Origin: an uncultured Porphyromonadaceae bacterium
GTDB taxonomy: Bacteria > Bacteroidota > Bacteroidia > Bacteroidales > Muribaculaceae
DNA length: 64,000 nucleotides
NCBI GenBank assembly: GCA_900550645.1
Contig: URTA01000008.1
Coordinates: forward strand, 11,451-75,450
Direction of reading: 5' to 3'
Shown here: one piece after another, positions 43,734-51,242 of the stretch
Layout: each line of letters begins with the position of its first letter
Position numbering within the stretch: position 1 is the first letter of the stretch
Notes under the pieces: generated by a model
Database searches by the model: none
The model's input: the letters and a program-made list of their open reading frames with translations, nothing else
Told to the model about the DNA's origin: nothing
Made by a program: the position numbers and the translations under genes

Positions 43734-45233
43734 ATGATTTTCAACAAGCTGAAGGTGGTCAAGGCATTGTCCTTGGCCGCCTGCCTGGCGGCAGCACCGA
43801 TGCTGCACGCCCAATCCGGCGAAAGCCAGGGCTCTTATCCTGACGACCCTGGAAACGAGAATGAACCCATTGCGCAGCCCATTTCCGGCACGCTCCCCGT
43901 GGTGTATGTCAACACCGAGGGCGGCACGCCGATAGTGAGCAAGGAGGACTACCTCAACGCAACACTCTGGATAGACCCCATGGGCGAGGAGGGGGTAGAA
44001 GCCCTCGGCTCTGCCGACGAGCCTGTAACGCTCCAGATACGCGGACGCGGCAACAGCTCTTGGCAGATGCGCAAGAAGCCGTTCAAACTGAAGTTCGCCA
44101 AGAAGCAAAGGCCTTTCAGCTTCCCGAAAAGCAAGCATTTCGCGCTAATTGCGCATCCACCTACACAGCTTTATATGCAGGGAGAGACCGCATACGAGAT
44201 GGCGCGTGTCATCGGTCTCGGCTGGGTGCCGCGCTCTTTCCCTGTCGAGGTGGTGCTGAACGGTGTGAACGTAGGTGTCTACGCATTCTCCGAGACTGTC
44301 CGCATCGACGAGGGCCGGCTCGAAATCAGCGAGCAGCCAGAGAACAACACCGACCCGGCAACAATTGACGACGGATGGCTCGTGGAGATTGATAATACTG
44401 AAGATGCTCCGCAAATAAGGGTTTATCAAAATTACTATGGAACGGAGACGGGGAAAAGAAGTCGATTCACCATCAAAACCCCTGAAGTGATGTCAGATGA
44501 GCAGTTGCAGTGGATTACTGAACAGATGACCGGTGCGACTCATGCTGTCTACAATCCCGACAAACTCTCGGCCGGCTGGCAGGACTGGTTCGACTTGACC
44601 TCACTCGCACGCTACTATATTGTGCAGGAGACCTCGTGTAACTATGATGCATTCTACGGCAGCACTTATCTGTATCACACTGCAGGGGGCAAATGGACTT
44701 TTGGCCCTATATGGGACTCCGAATGGACTTGGGAGCCGGATGTCCGCAAAGGTCCGTTCTGGGAAGAAAGAGAACGATATCATGGCGGCTCTGGTGAAAA
44801 GTTGCCGCTGCCTACATGGATTGCCGAACTGTGGAAGTACAACAAGTTCCGCCGCATTGTCCTCAAGGAGTGGGAGAAGTTCTATCCCGATTACCTTGAC
44901 AAAGTTCGCGCTTTCGTTGACGGCTTCTACGCGCAGACTCGCGCCGCCTACGAGGTGAACGGCAAGATATGGCCCTCGTATGATGTGGTAAACATCGATT
45001 GGGCATATTCCCGCGTCACGACTCACCTTGAATCTTACGCCGCATGGTTTGACCAGTTCATCCGCGAGGCTGTCAACGGCGTTGAGGGCATAGCCGCCGA
45101 CACTGTGGCATATCCGGCCGATGTCTACACGGCGACAGGCATCCTCGTGCGCCATGCCGCTGCTGCTGATGAGGTGGCAGCGTTGCCTTCCGGACTGTAC
45201 ATCGTGGGTGGCCGCAAACTTATCATACGATAA
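43734..45233 (+). CDS. CotH-kinase-like secreted protein
   Basis: 499 residues, signal peptide MIFNKLKVVKALSLAACLAA with AAPMLHAQ cleavage. Resembles the CotH (Fam20-like atypical protein kinase) family: LQIRGRGNSSWQMRKKPFKL, FALIAHPPTQLYMQGETAYE, FPVEVVLNGVNVGVYAFSET, SLARYYIVQETSCNYDAFYG and FGPIWDSEWTW (the acidic metal site). In CotH members with proven activity these segments bind ATP and phosphorylate surface proteins; many Bacteroidetes homologs are uncharacterised. The last about 35 residues (YTATGILVRHA, PSGLYIVGGRKLIIR) look like a T9SS-type sorting end. Last gene before a strong terminator. Confidence 0.82.
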   Translation: MIFNKLKVVKALSLAACLAAAPMLHAQSGESQGSYPDDPGNENEPIAQPISGTLPVVYVNTEGGTPIVSKEDYLNATLWIDPMGEEGVEALGSADEPVTLQIRGRGNSSWQMRKKPFKLKFAKKQRPFSFPKSKHFALIAHPPTQLYMQGETAYEMARVIGLGWVPRSFPVEVVLNGVNVGVYAFSETVRIDEGRLEISEQPENNTDPATIDDGWLVEIDNTEDAPQIRVYQNYYGTETGKRSRFTIKTPEVMSDEQLQWITEQMTGATHAVYNPDKLSAGWQDWFDLTSLARYYIVQETSCNYDAFYGSTYLYHTAGGKWTFGPIWDSEWTWEPDVRKGPFWEERERYHGGSGEKLPLPTWIAELWKYNKFRRIVLKEWEKFYPDYLDKVRAFVDGFYAQTRAAYEVNGKIWPSYDVVNIDWAYSRVTTHLESYAAWFDQFIREAVNGVEGIAADTVAYPADVYTATGILVRHAAAADEVAALPSGLYIVGGRKLIIR

Positions 45234-45260
45234 AAAAGACAGCCGTTCCGGCTCTGTACG

Positions 45261-45292
45261 CACGCTGCCACTCGGGCGGCGTGTTCTTTTTT
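45261..45292 (+). terminator. Rho-independent terminator ending the nuclease/receptor operon
   Basis: CACGCTGCC (45261-45269) pairs with GGCGGCGTG (45275-45283; one T-G pair), 5-nt loop, then TTCTTTTTT. It is 27 nt after the CotH-like stop and gives the likely 3' end of the transcription unit starting near 31945. Confidence 0.9.
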
Positions 45293-45325
45293 GCCATAAA
45301 GAGGTATTGGGTGCGATTTTATTAC

Positions 45326-45333
45326 TACCTTTG
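45326..45333 (+). promoter_or_regulatory. -7 element of the korAB operon
   Basis: TACCTTTG, exact match to TAnnTTTG; the nearest -33-like ATTG is at 45306-45309, only 16 nt away. Predicted leader about 67 nt, including a short hairpin near 45365-45380. Confidence 0.5.
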
Positions 45334-45403
45334 CACCGAATTACAGAATAGTGAAACCCGACAGCCGCTCTAACTGCGGTTGGAGGCATATACTTATAGA
45401 AAT

Positions 45404-47263
45404 ATGTTAGAAAACACCAACGTTAAGACGTTAGACAGGGTGGTTGTTCGTTTCGCCGGGGATTCCGGCGACGGTATGCAGCTCGCCGGAAACATCTTCT
45501 CCAATGTTTCTGCCGGCGAGGGGAACCAGATTTCGACCTTCCCCGACTATCCTGCGGAAATCCGCGCCCCGCAAGGCTCGCTGAGCGGCGTGAGCGGCTT
45601 CCAAGTGCACATCGGCCGCGGGGTGCATACTCCCGGCGACCAGGCTGATGTGTTGGTGGCGATGAACCCCGCTGCCCTTAAGACTAATCTGCAGTTTCTC
45701 AAATCAAGCGGTATCATCATCTGCGACGTTGACAAGTTCCAGAAGGCCGACCTGGAAAAGGCGCAGTTTGCCACCGACGACCCGGTCAAGGAGCTTGGCA
45801 TCGACCCGCGCCGCATCATGCTCGTGCAGATGACCTCGCTGGTCAAGCACGCCCTTGCCGACTCCGGCATGGACATGAAGAGCATCCTCAAGAGCCGCAA
45901 CATGTTTGCCCTCGGCCTGATATGCTGGCTGTTCGACCGTCCCCTCGACAGCGTGCTGCGCAAGCTCCAGGCCAAGTTTGCCAAGAAGCCCGCCGTATAC
46001 GAGGCCAACGCCAAGGTGATACGCGCCGGCTGGGACTGCGGCCACAACACGCACTCCTCGATGTCCACGTACCGCGTAGAGACCGAATCCGAGAAGAAAG
46101 GCACATATACTGACGTGAGCGGCAACACTGCCACGGCATGGGGACTAATCATGGCATCGCAGAAGAGCGGGCTGCCACTCTTCCTCGGCTCATATCCCAT
46201 CACCCCCGCAACTGACATACTCCACGAGCTGGCCAAGCGCAAAGACCTCGGTGTCAAGGCTTGCCAGATGGAGGACGAAATAGCCGGCGTATGCTCCGCA
46301 ATAGGCGCAAGTTACGGCGGCAGCCTTGCCGTGACATCAACGTCAGGCCCCGGCCTTGCGCTCAAGAGCGAGGGCATAGGCCTCGCTGTAATGGCAGAGC
46401 TCCCGCTCGTCATCATCGACGTGCAGCGCGGAGGTCCCTCGACCGGCCTTCCCACCAAGACCGAGCAGACCGACCTGCTGCAGGCACTCTACGGGCGCAA
46501 CGGCGAGTCCCCCGTCTGTGTAATGGCGGCTGTCAGCCCGACAGACTGCTTCTACATGGCCTTCGAGGCATGCCGCATCGCCCTCGAGCACATGACCCCG
46601 GTCATCCTCCTCACCGATGCGTTCATCGCCAACGGCTCGTCGGCATGGCGCATCCCCGAGGACGACGAGTTCCCCGAAATCAAGCCTCATTATGTCACTC
46701 CCGAGCAGGTGTCTGCCGGCTGGAAGCCGTTTGACCGCGATGAGAACACGCTGGTGCGCTACTGGGCTGTACCCGGCACAGAGGGCGCAATGCACCGCGT
46801 AGGCGGCCTGGAGAAGGACTACAACACGTCTGTCATCTCAACCGACGGCAAGAACCACCAGCGCATGGTGGACGCTCGTCGCGAAAAAATAGCCCGCATT
46901 GCCGAGAACATCCCCCTCAACGAGCCGAAGGGCGACTTGTCTGCCGACACTATCCTCGTGGGCTGGGGCGGCACTTACGGCCACTTGCTCACTGCCGTCG
47001 AGGAGCTGAATGCCACAGGCCATCCCGTGGCTCTTGCGCAGTTCCGCTACATCAACCCGCTCCCCAAGAATGCCATCCCGATGCTCTCTCACTACAAGAA
47101 CATCATCGTGGCAGAGCTGAACTCGGGCATGTTCGCGGACTACCTGCAGCAGAAGCTCCCCGGCAAGGTGATAAAGAGAATAAACAAAGTAGAAGGTCAG
47201 CCGTTCCTGGTGAAGGAAATCGTGGACGGTGTCATCAAACATATCGAGAGCAATGGAAAGTAA
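45404..47263 (+). CDS. korA: 2-oxoacid:acceptor oxidoreductase, alpha subunit (gamma-alpha fusion)
   Basis: Catalyses CoA-dependent oxidative decarboxylation of a 2-oxoacid (probably 2-oxoglutarate) with ferredoxin as acceptor, together with KorB. Start ATG 45404. The N-terminal gamma domain begins FAGDSGDGMQLAGNIFSNV (17-35); the pyruvate-flavodoxin oxidoreductase alpha domain has GSYPITPATDILHELAK, MEDEIAGVCSAIGASYGG and TSTSGPGLALKSEGIGLAVM. 619 residues, the usual fused gamma-alpha size. Its end overlaps korB by 11 nt. Specificity for 2-oxoglutarate over other 2-oxoacids is inferred from the common Bacteroidetes arrangement. Confidence 0.93.
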   Translation: MLENTNVKTLDRVVVRFAGDSGDGMQLAGNIFSNVSAGEGNQISTFPDYPAEIRAPQGSLSGVSGFQVHIGRGVHTPGDQADVLVAMNPAALKTNLQFLKSSGIIICDVDKFQKADLEKAQFATDDPVKELGIDPRRIMLVQMTSLVKHALADSGMDMKSILKSRNMFALGLICWLFDRPLDSVLRKLQAKFAKKPAVYEANAKVIRAGWDCGHNTHSSMSTYRVETESEKKGTYTDVSGNTATAWGLIMASQKSGLPLFLGSYPITPATDILHELAKRKDLGVKACQMEDEIAGVCSAIGASYGGSLAVTSTSGPGLALKSEGIGLAVMAELPLVIIDVQRGGPSTGLPTKTEQTDLLQALYGRNGESPVCVMAAVSPTDCFYMAFEACRIALEHMTPVILLTDAFIANGSSAWRIPEDDEFPEIKPHYVTPEQVSAGWKPFDRDENTLVRYWAVPGTEGAMHRVGGLEKDYNTSVISTDGKNHQRMVDARREKIARIAENIPLNEPKGDLSADTILVGWGGTYGHLLTAVEELNATGHPVALAQFRYINPLPKNAIPMLSHYKNIIVAELNSGMFADYLQQKLPGKVIKRINKVEGQPFLVKEIVDGVIKHIESNGK

Positions 47264-48278
47264 CAAGACAACGGGACTTACCCCCTCCGACTTCAAGAAC
47301 GAACAGACGGCACGCTGGTGTCCCGGCTGCGGTGACCATGCCATCCTCAATGTACTCCACAAGGCTATGGCGGAAGTGGGCGTAGAGCCGCGCAACACCG
47401 CTGTCATCTCGGGCATCGGTTGCAGCTCGCGTCTGCCGTACTACATGAACACTTATGGCATGCACACCATCCACGGCCGCGCAGCAGCTATCGCCACCGG
47501 CCTCAAGACCACACGTCCTGACCTCATGGTATGGCAGGTTTCGGGCGATGGCGACGGCCTCGCTATCGGCGGAAATCATTTCATCCATGCTGTGCGCCGC
47601 AACATCGACATCAACATCTTGCTGTTCAACAACAAGATATACGGTCTCACCAAGGGCCAGTATTCTCCTACGTCTGCTCGCGGCACTGTTTCCAAGTCAA
47701 GCCCTTACGGCACGACAGAGGATCCGTTTATCCCGGCTGAACTCTGCTTCGGCGCACGCGGCAATTTCTTTGCCCGCAGCTTTGACATTGCCCTCGACAC
47801 CACCAAGGAGGTAATGGTGGCTGCTGCCCGCCACAAAGGCGCGGCTGTCGTTGAGATATTGCAGAATTGCGTCATATTCAACAACGGCATTCACTCCTAC
47901 ATGAGCGACAAGGACAACCGCGACGAACACACCATACACTTGCGCCATGGCGAGAAGATGCTCTTCGGCAAGGATTTGCGCAAGGGGCTGGTGCAGGACG
48001 GATTCGGTGTCAAGGCTGTCGTCATCGGCGAGGACGGCTGGACCATTGACGACGTGCTTGTGCATGACGCGCATTGCGCCAACAATTTCTTACAGCAGCA
48101 ACTGGCAATGATGGACGGCCATGACCTGCCGCTGGCGATAGGCGTAATACGCGACCATGACGCGCCCAGCTATGAGGCTGATGTGGAGGCACAGGTGCGC
48201 GATGTACGCGCAAAGCGCGGATTCTCCGACTTGCGCAGCATGATATTGAATACCCACGAAACGTGGGAGGTGAAATAG
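47253..48278 (+). CDS. korB: 2-oxoacid:ferredoxin oxidoreductase, beta subunit
   Basis: TPP-binding subunit partnering KorA. Start ATG 47253 (MESNKTTGLTPSDFKNE). Motif CPGCGDHA at 23-30, then GIGCSSRLPYY and the TPP/Mg site GDGDGLAIGGNHFIHAVRRN with NNKIYGLTKGQYSPTS. 341 residues. The cysteines expected to bind its Fe-S cluster begin with the CPGC pair. No separate ferredoxin-like delta subunit is encoded nearby. Confidence 0.94.
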   Translation: MESNKTTGLTPSDFKNEQTARWCPGCGDHAILNVLHKAMAEVGVEPRNTAVISGIGCSSRLPYYMNTYGMHTIHGRAAAIATGLKTTRPDLMVWQVSGDGDGLAIGGNHFIHAVRRNIDINILLFNNKIYGLTKGQYSPTSARGTVSKSSPYGTTEDPFIPAELCFGARGNFFARSFDIALDTTKEVMVAAARHKGAAVVEILQNCVIFNNGIHSYMSDKDNRDEHTIHLRHGEKMLFGKDLRKGLVQDGFGVKAVVIGEDGWTIDDVLVHDAHCANNFLQQQLAMMDGHDLPLAIGVIRDHDAPSYEADVEAQVRDVRAKRGFSDLRSMILNTHETWEVK

Positions 48279-48305
48279 TGGTTTTCAGGCTCTGATGAGC
48301 CTTCC

Positions 48306-48375
48306 GGAACGGTATTTACCCTCGATTTCTGCACAAAAGCGAAATTTTTGTGCAGGAAATTGGGTAAATATTTCC
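48306..48375. repeat. Nested inverted repeats upstream of acpP
   Basis: Inner perfect 10-bp arms CTGCACAAAA (48329-48338) and TTTTGTGCAG (48346-48355) with a 7-nt loop are enclosed by outer arms GGAACGGTATTTACCC (48306-48321) and GGGTAAATATTTCC (48362-48375), complementary except for a small bulge. A further hairpin TTCCG-TAAT-CGGAA overlaps at 48372-48385. It could terminate korAB and/or regulate acpP. Confidence 0.7.
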
Positions 48376-48402
48376 GTAATCGGAAAAAAATCGCTTACTT
48401 TG
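48371..48402 (+). promoter_or_regulatory. Probable acpP-fabF promoter
   Basis: TTTC (48371-48374), 20-nt spacer, TTACTTTG (48395-48402): each element has one mismatch to TTTG/TAnnTTTG. Start expected near 48408, 40 nt before the acpP ATG. The -33 element overlaps the outer arm of the nested inverted repeat. Confidence 0.5.
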
Positions 48403-48447
48403 CAGCCTGAAAATTTGAAAGTAGTATTAACGTAAAATCTTAGAGAC

Positions 48448-48687
48448 ATGTCTGACATTGCATCAAGAGTAAAAGCTATCATCGTAGACAAACTCAGTGT
48501 AGATGAAGCCGAAGTAACTCTCAACGCCGAGTTCACCAAAGACCTCGGTGCAGACTCACTGGATACAGTGGAGCTGATCATGGAGTTCGAGAAGGAGTTC
48601 GGCATCACCATCCCCGATGAGGACGCTGAGAAGATCACCACTGTCGGTGACGCTATCTCGTACATCGAGAAGAGCGAGAACAAATAA
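48448..48687 (+). CDS. acpP: Acyl carrier protein
   Basis: 79-residue acidic four-helix protein that carries growing acyl chains on a 4'-phosphopantetheine arm. The attachment serine is S37 in LGADSLDTVELIM. Followed after 29 nt by fabF, the most common bacterial pairing for the fatty-acid synthesis ACP. Confidence 0.97.
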   Translation: MSDIASRVKAIIVDKLSVDEAEVTLNAEFTKDLGADSLDTVELIMEFEKEFGITIPDEDAEKITTVGDAISYIEKSENK

Positions 48688-48716
48688 TATCAATCCAGAA
48701 CCCAACCATTCCGCCT

Positions 48717-49979
48717 ATGGAATTAAAGAGAGTAGTAGTGACCGGGTTGGGCGCACTTAGCCCCATCGGCAATGACGTCGAGACGACATGGAAGAATGCC
48801 GTTGCGGGTGTGAGCGGCGCCGCTCCGATCACGCATTTCGATGCAGAGCTGTTCAAGACGAAGTTTGCCTGCGAGGTGAAGGACTTCAATCCCGCAGACA
48901 GGTTTGACAGAAAGAAGGCTCGCCAGCTGGACTTGTACGCCATGTATGCGCTGGTGGCTGCCGACGAGGCTATCGCCAACGCCGGCATTGATGCCGAGGG
49001 CATTGACAAGAACCGTGTCGGTGTGATTTTCGCTGCCGGCATCGGCGGTCTGCACACTTTCGAGGAGGAAGCGGGCTACTATGCCCTCAACCATGAGAAG
49101 GGACCGAAATACAACCCCTTCTTTATTCCGAAAATGATTGCCGACATTGCCGCCGGGCAGATTTCAATCGACCACGGCTTCCGCGGGCCCAACTTCGCGA
49201 CCGTTTCTGCTTGTGCTTCGTCCAACAATGCCCTCATCGATGCGTTCAATTATGTCCGCCTGGGCATGGCAAACGCTATCGTCGCCGGCGGAGCCGAAGC
49301 TGCTGTATTCCCCGCTGGAGTGGGTGGCTTCAATTCGATGAAGGCTCTCTCGACCCGCAACGACGACCCTAAGGGCGCATCTCGCCCCTTCAGCGGCTCG
49401 CGTGACGGGTTCGTGATAGGAGAGGGCGCGGCAGCACTGGTGCTTGAGGAACTCGAGCACGCCAAGGCTCGCGGCGCACACATCTATGCCGAGGTTGTCG
49501 GCGGCGGCATGAGTGCCGATGCTTACCACATCACTGCCACTCATCCCGAAGGTCTCGGTGCTGTCCTCGTAATGGAGAACGCGCTCCGTGACGCTGGCAT
49601 GAAGCCCGAGGACATCGACTATGTAAACCTCCACGGCACGTCAACCCCCGTGGGCGACGTGAGTGAGGCCAAAGCTATTCGCAAGGTCTTCGGTGACCAC
49701 GCATACAAGATGAGCCTCAGCTCAACCAAGTCGATGACCGGACACCTCCTCGGCGCAGCAGGCGCTATCGAGGCTCTGCTCACCGTCAAGGCTATCACCG
49801 AGGGCATCGTACCTCCGACCATCAACCACGAGGAAGGCGACAACGATCCTGAAGTGGACTACGGCATGGATTTCACCTTCAACAAGGCGAAAAAACGCGA
49901 AATCAACGCTGCTCTGAGCAATACATTCGGTTTCGGCGGTCATAATGCCGCCCTTATCCTCAAGAAATACAAAGGATAA
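48717..49979 (+). CDS. fabF: 3-oxoacyl-ACP synthase II (FabF)
   Basis: Beta-ketoacyl-ACP synthase that condenses malonyl-ACP with acyl-ACP in type II fatty-acid elongation. Active-site Cys166 in VSACASSNNA and the two histidines in LHGTSTPVGD and MTGHLLGAAGA form the Cys-His-His triad; a C-terminal FGFGGHNAALIL is typical. 420 residues. Co-transcribed with acpP and ended by the terminator at 50010-50057. Confidence 0.97.
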   Translation: MELKRVVVTGLGALSPIGNDVETTWKNAVAGVSGAAPITHFDAELFKTKFACEVKDFNPADRFDRKKARQLDLYAMYALVAADEAIANAGIDAEGIDKNRVGVIFAAGIGGLHTFEEEAGYYALNHEKGPKYNPFFIPKMIADIAAGQISIDHGFRGPNFATVSACASSNNALIDAFNYVRLGMANAIVAGGAEAAVFPAGVGGFNSMKALSTRNDDPKGASRPFSGSRDGFVIGEGAAALVLEELEHAKARGAHIYAEVVGGGMSADAYHITATHPEGLGAVLVMENALRDAGMKPEDIDYVNLHGTSTPVGDVSEAKAIRKVFGDHAYKMSLSSTKSMTGHLLGAAGAIEALLTVKAITEGIVPPTINHEEGDNDPEVDYGMDFTFNKAKKREINAALSNTFGFGGHNAALILKKYKG

Positions 49980-50009
49980 ACCGTAGTCAGAGACAAGCCC
50001 CGACTATAC

Positions 50010-50057
50010 CGCCCCCTGCACAGGAGTTATTCTTCGGCAGAGGGCGTTTTTCTTTTT
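50010..50057 (+). terminator. Rho-independent terminator after fabF
   Basis: CGCCCCCTGC pairs with GCAGAGGGCG (internal CC/GA mismatch) around a 17-nt loop, followed by TTTTTCTTTTT. Confidence 0.85.
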
Positions 50058-50113
50058 CCCGTGCCGCGTGCATATTGTCGTGCCGCTGCCGCCGCAGTTC
50101 CGAAAAATTGATG

Positions 50114-50121
50114 TAAATTTG
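50114..50121 (+). promoter_or_regulatory. -7 element immediately before the lipoprotein gene
   Basis: TAAATTTG matches TAnnTTTG; no -33 TTTG at the right spacing. It ends 5 nt before the ATG at 50127, so a functional promoter here would make a leaderless mRNA. Confidence 0.45.
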
Positions 50122-50126
50122 TGGGT

Positions 50127-51242
50127 ATGAAATATTTCTCCCTGTTTATGGCCTTTCTTGCCGCTCTTGTGTTCACGAGCTGCGGCAAGAATGAGTTTCA
50201 TGTCGAGACCATGCTGCCCGCTTCCGTCACACAGGTCTATGAGCTGACGTATTATGCCTCCGACAGCAAGAAGGGGTGGATTACGGAGACTGTCCTCTCG
50301 GTCAACCAGGGGAAGGGTGCTGTGACGTGTGTCACACGCAATCCCTCCATGGTGTGGCTCGCCGTGACCGGCTCAACGGTGCCGGCAGTCGCCTTCTATG
50401 CCGAGCGCGGCGACAAGATTACCGTTTCCGGCAAGGATGCCGACCCCCTGACTTGGGACATCGGCGGCAACGACCTGAACGAGCGGTGGAGCAAATGGCG
50501 GCAGCAGAACGCTGCTGCGCTGCGCTCGCGGCAGGGCAAGCTCATCAACCCAGCCGTGGCGAAATATGTCAAGGAAAACAAGTCCGACATCCTATCGACC
50601 GTGCTGCTGCTCACATCATACGTCCGCAGCGACAACGAGAAGGAGTTTGCCGACTTGTGGAACATGCTCGACGCAGACGCTCGCGACCAGGAGATTATAA
50701 CTGCCATAGGGCGTGCTGACAAATTCGCAGCTGCGCCGGTAGACAAGCCGGCTCACGTCACCGAGCTGAAGCTGCACGCCATGGGGGAGAGCATCGCCAC
50801 TGTACGTCCGGCGGATGCCGATGCGCTGCTGCTGTATTTTTGGCAGGGCAACGAGCCGCAGCGGCGCAGTGACATCGACTCGCTGCGTGCCGTGATTAGG
50901 GAGCAGCGCGAGCGTGCCGGCAAGCGGCTGACAGCCGTCGATGTGGCTCTTACGGCTGACTCTATGTCGTGGCTCAATACCGTCCGTCTCGATTCCGCAG
51001 ATTGCAAAGGGTGGCTGCACACATGGGCACCCGGCGGCCGGATGCACTCGTCAATATACACCCTTGACATACCGGCTACACCGTGGTTCGTGGTAGTGGA
51101 CAGCCACGGCAACCAGGCGTACCGGGGCGCGGAGAGCAAGGCGGCGTTGAAGCAGGTACGTGCGCTGCTGCGCAATGCCAAGGCTCAGAAGGACAAAGCC
51201 ACGGCGGACACCGCTTCGGCAACTAAAAAAGCCCGCCCATGA
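50127..51242 (+). CDS. Lipoprotein with degenerate thioredoxin-like domain
   Basis: Start ATG 50127 (MKYFSLFMAFLAALVFTSC; lipobox cysteine at 19); a GTG 6 nt upstream is in frame. The layout resembles TlpA/ResA-type proteins of Bacteroidetes: an N-terminal DUF4369-like beta domain (about 25-115), a helical region, and a C-terminal thioredoxin-like fold (ADALLLYFWQGNEP, then PATPWFVVVDSHGNQAYRG). Where thioredoxins have WCxxC this has WQGNEPQ, so no redox-active dithiol is possible there. 371 residues. The stop overlaps the yifB start (ATGA). I infer a structural or binding role; function is not known. Confidence 0.7.
   Translation: MKYFSLFMAFLAALVFTSCGKNEFHVETMLPASVTQVYELTYYASDSKKGWITETVLSVNQGKGAVTCVTRNPSMVWLAVTGSTVPAVAFYAERGDKITVSGKDADPLTWDIGGNDLNERWSKWRQQNAAALRSRQGKLINPAVAKYVKENKSDILSTVLLLTSYVRSDNEKEFADLWNMLDADARDQEIITAIGRADKFAAAPVDKPAHVTELKLHAMGESIATVRPADADALLLYFWQGNEPQRRSDIDSLRAVIREQRERAGKRLTAVDVALTADSMSWLNTVRLDSADCKGWLHTWAPGGRMHSSIYTLDIPATPWFVVVDSHGNQAYRGAESKAALKQVRALLRNAKAQKDKATADTASATKKARP

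Noticed and set aside
48250..48272. CCCACG-AAA-CGTGGG at the end of korB as terminator
   Set aside because: It is within the coding sequence and has no T-tract.
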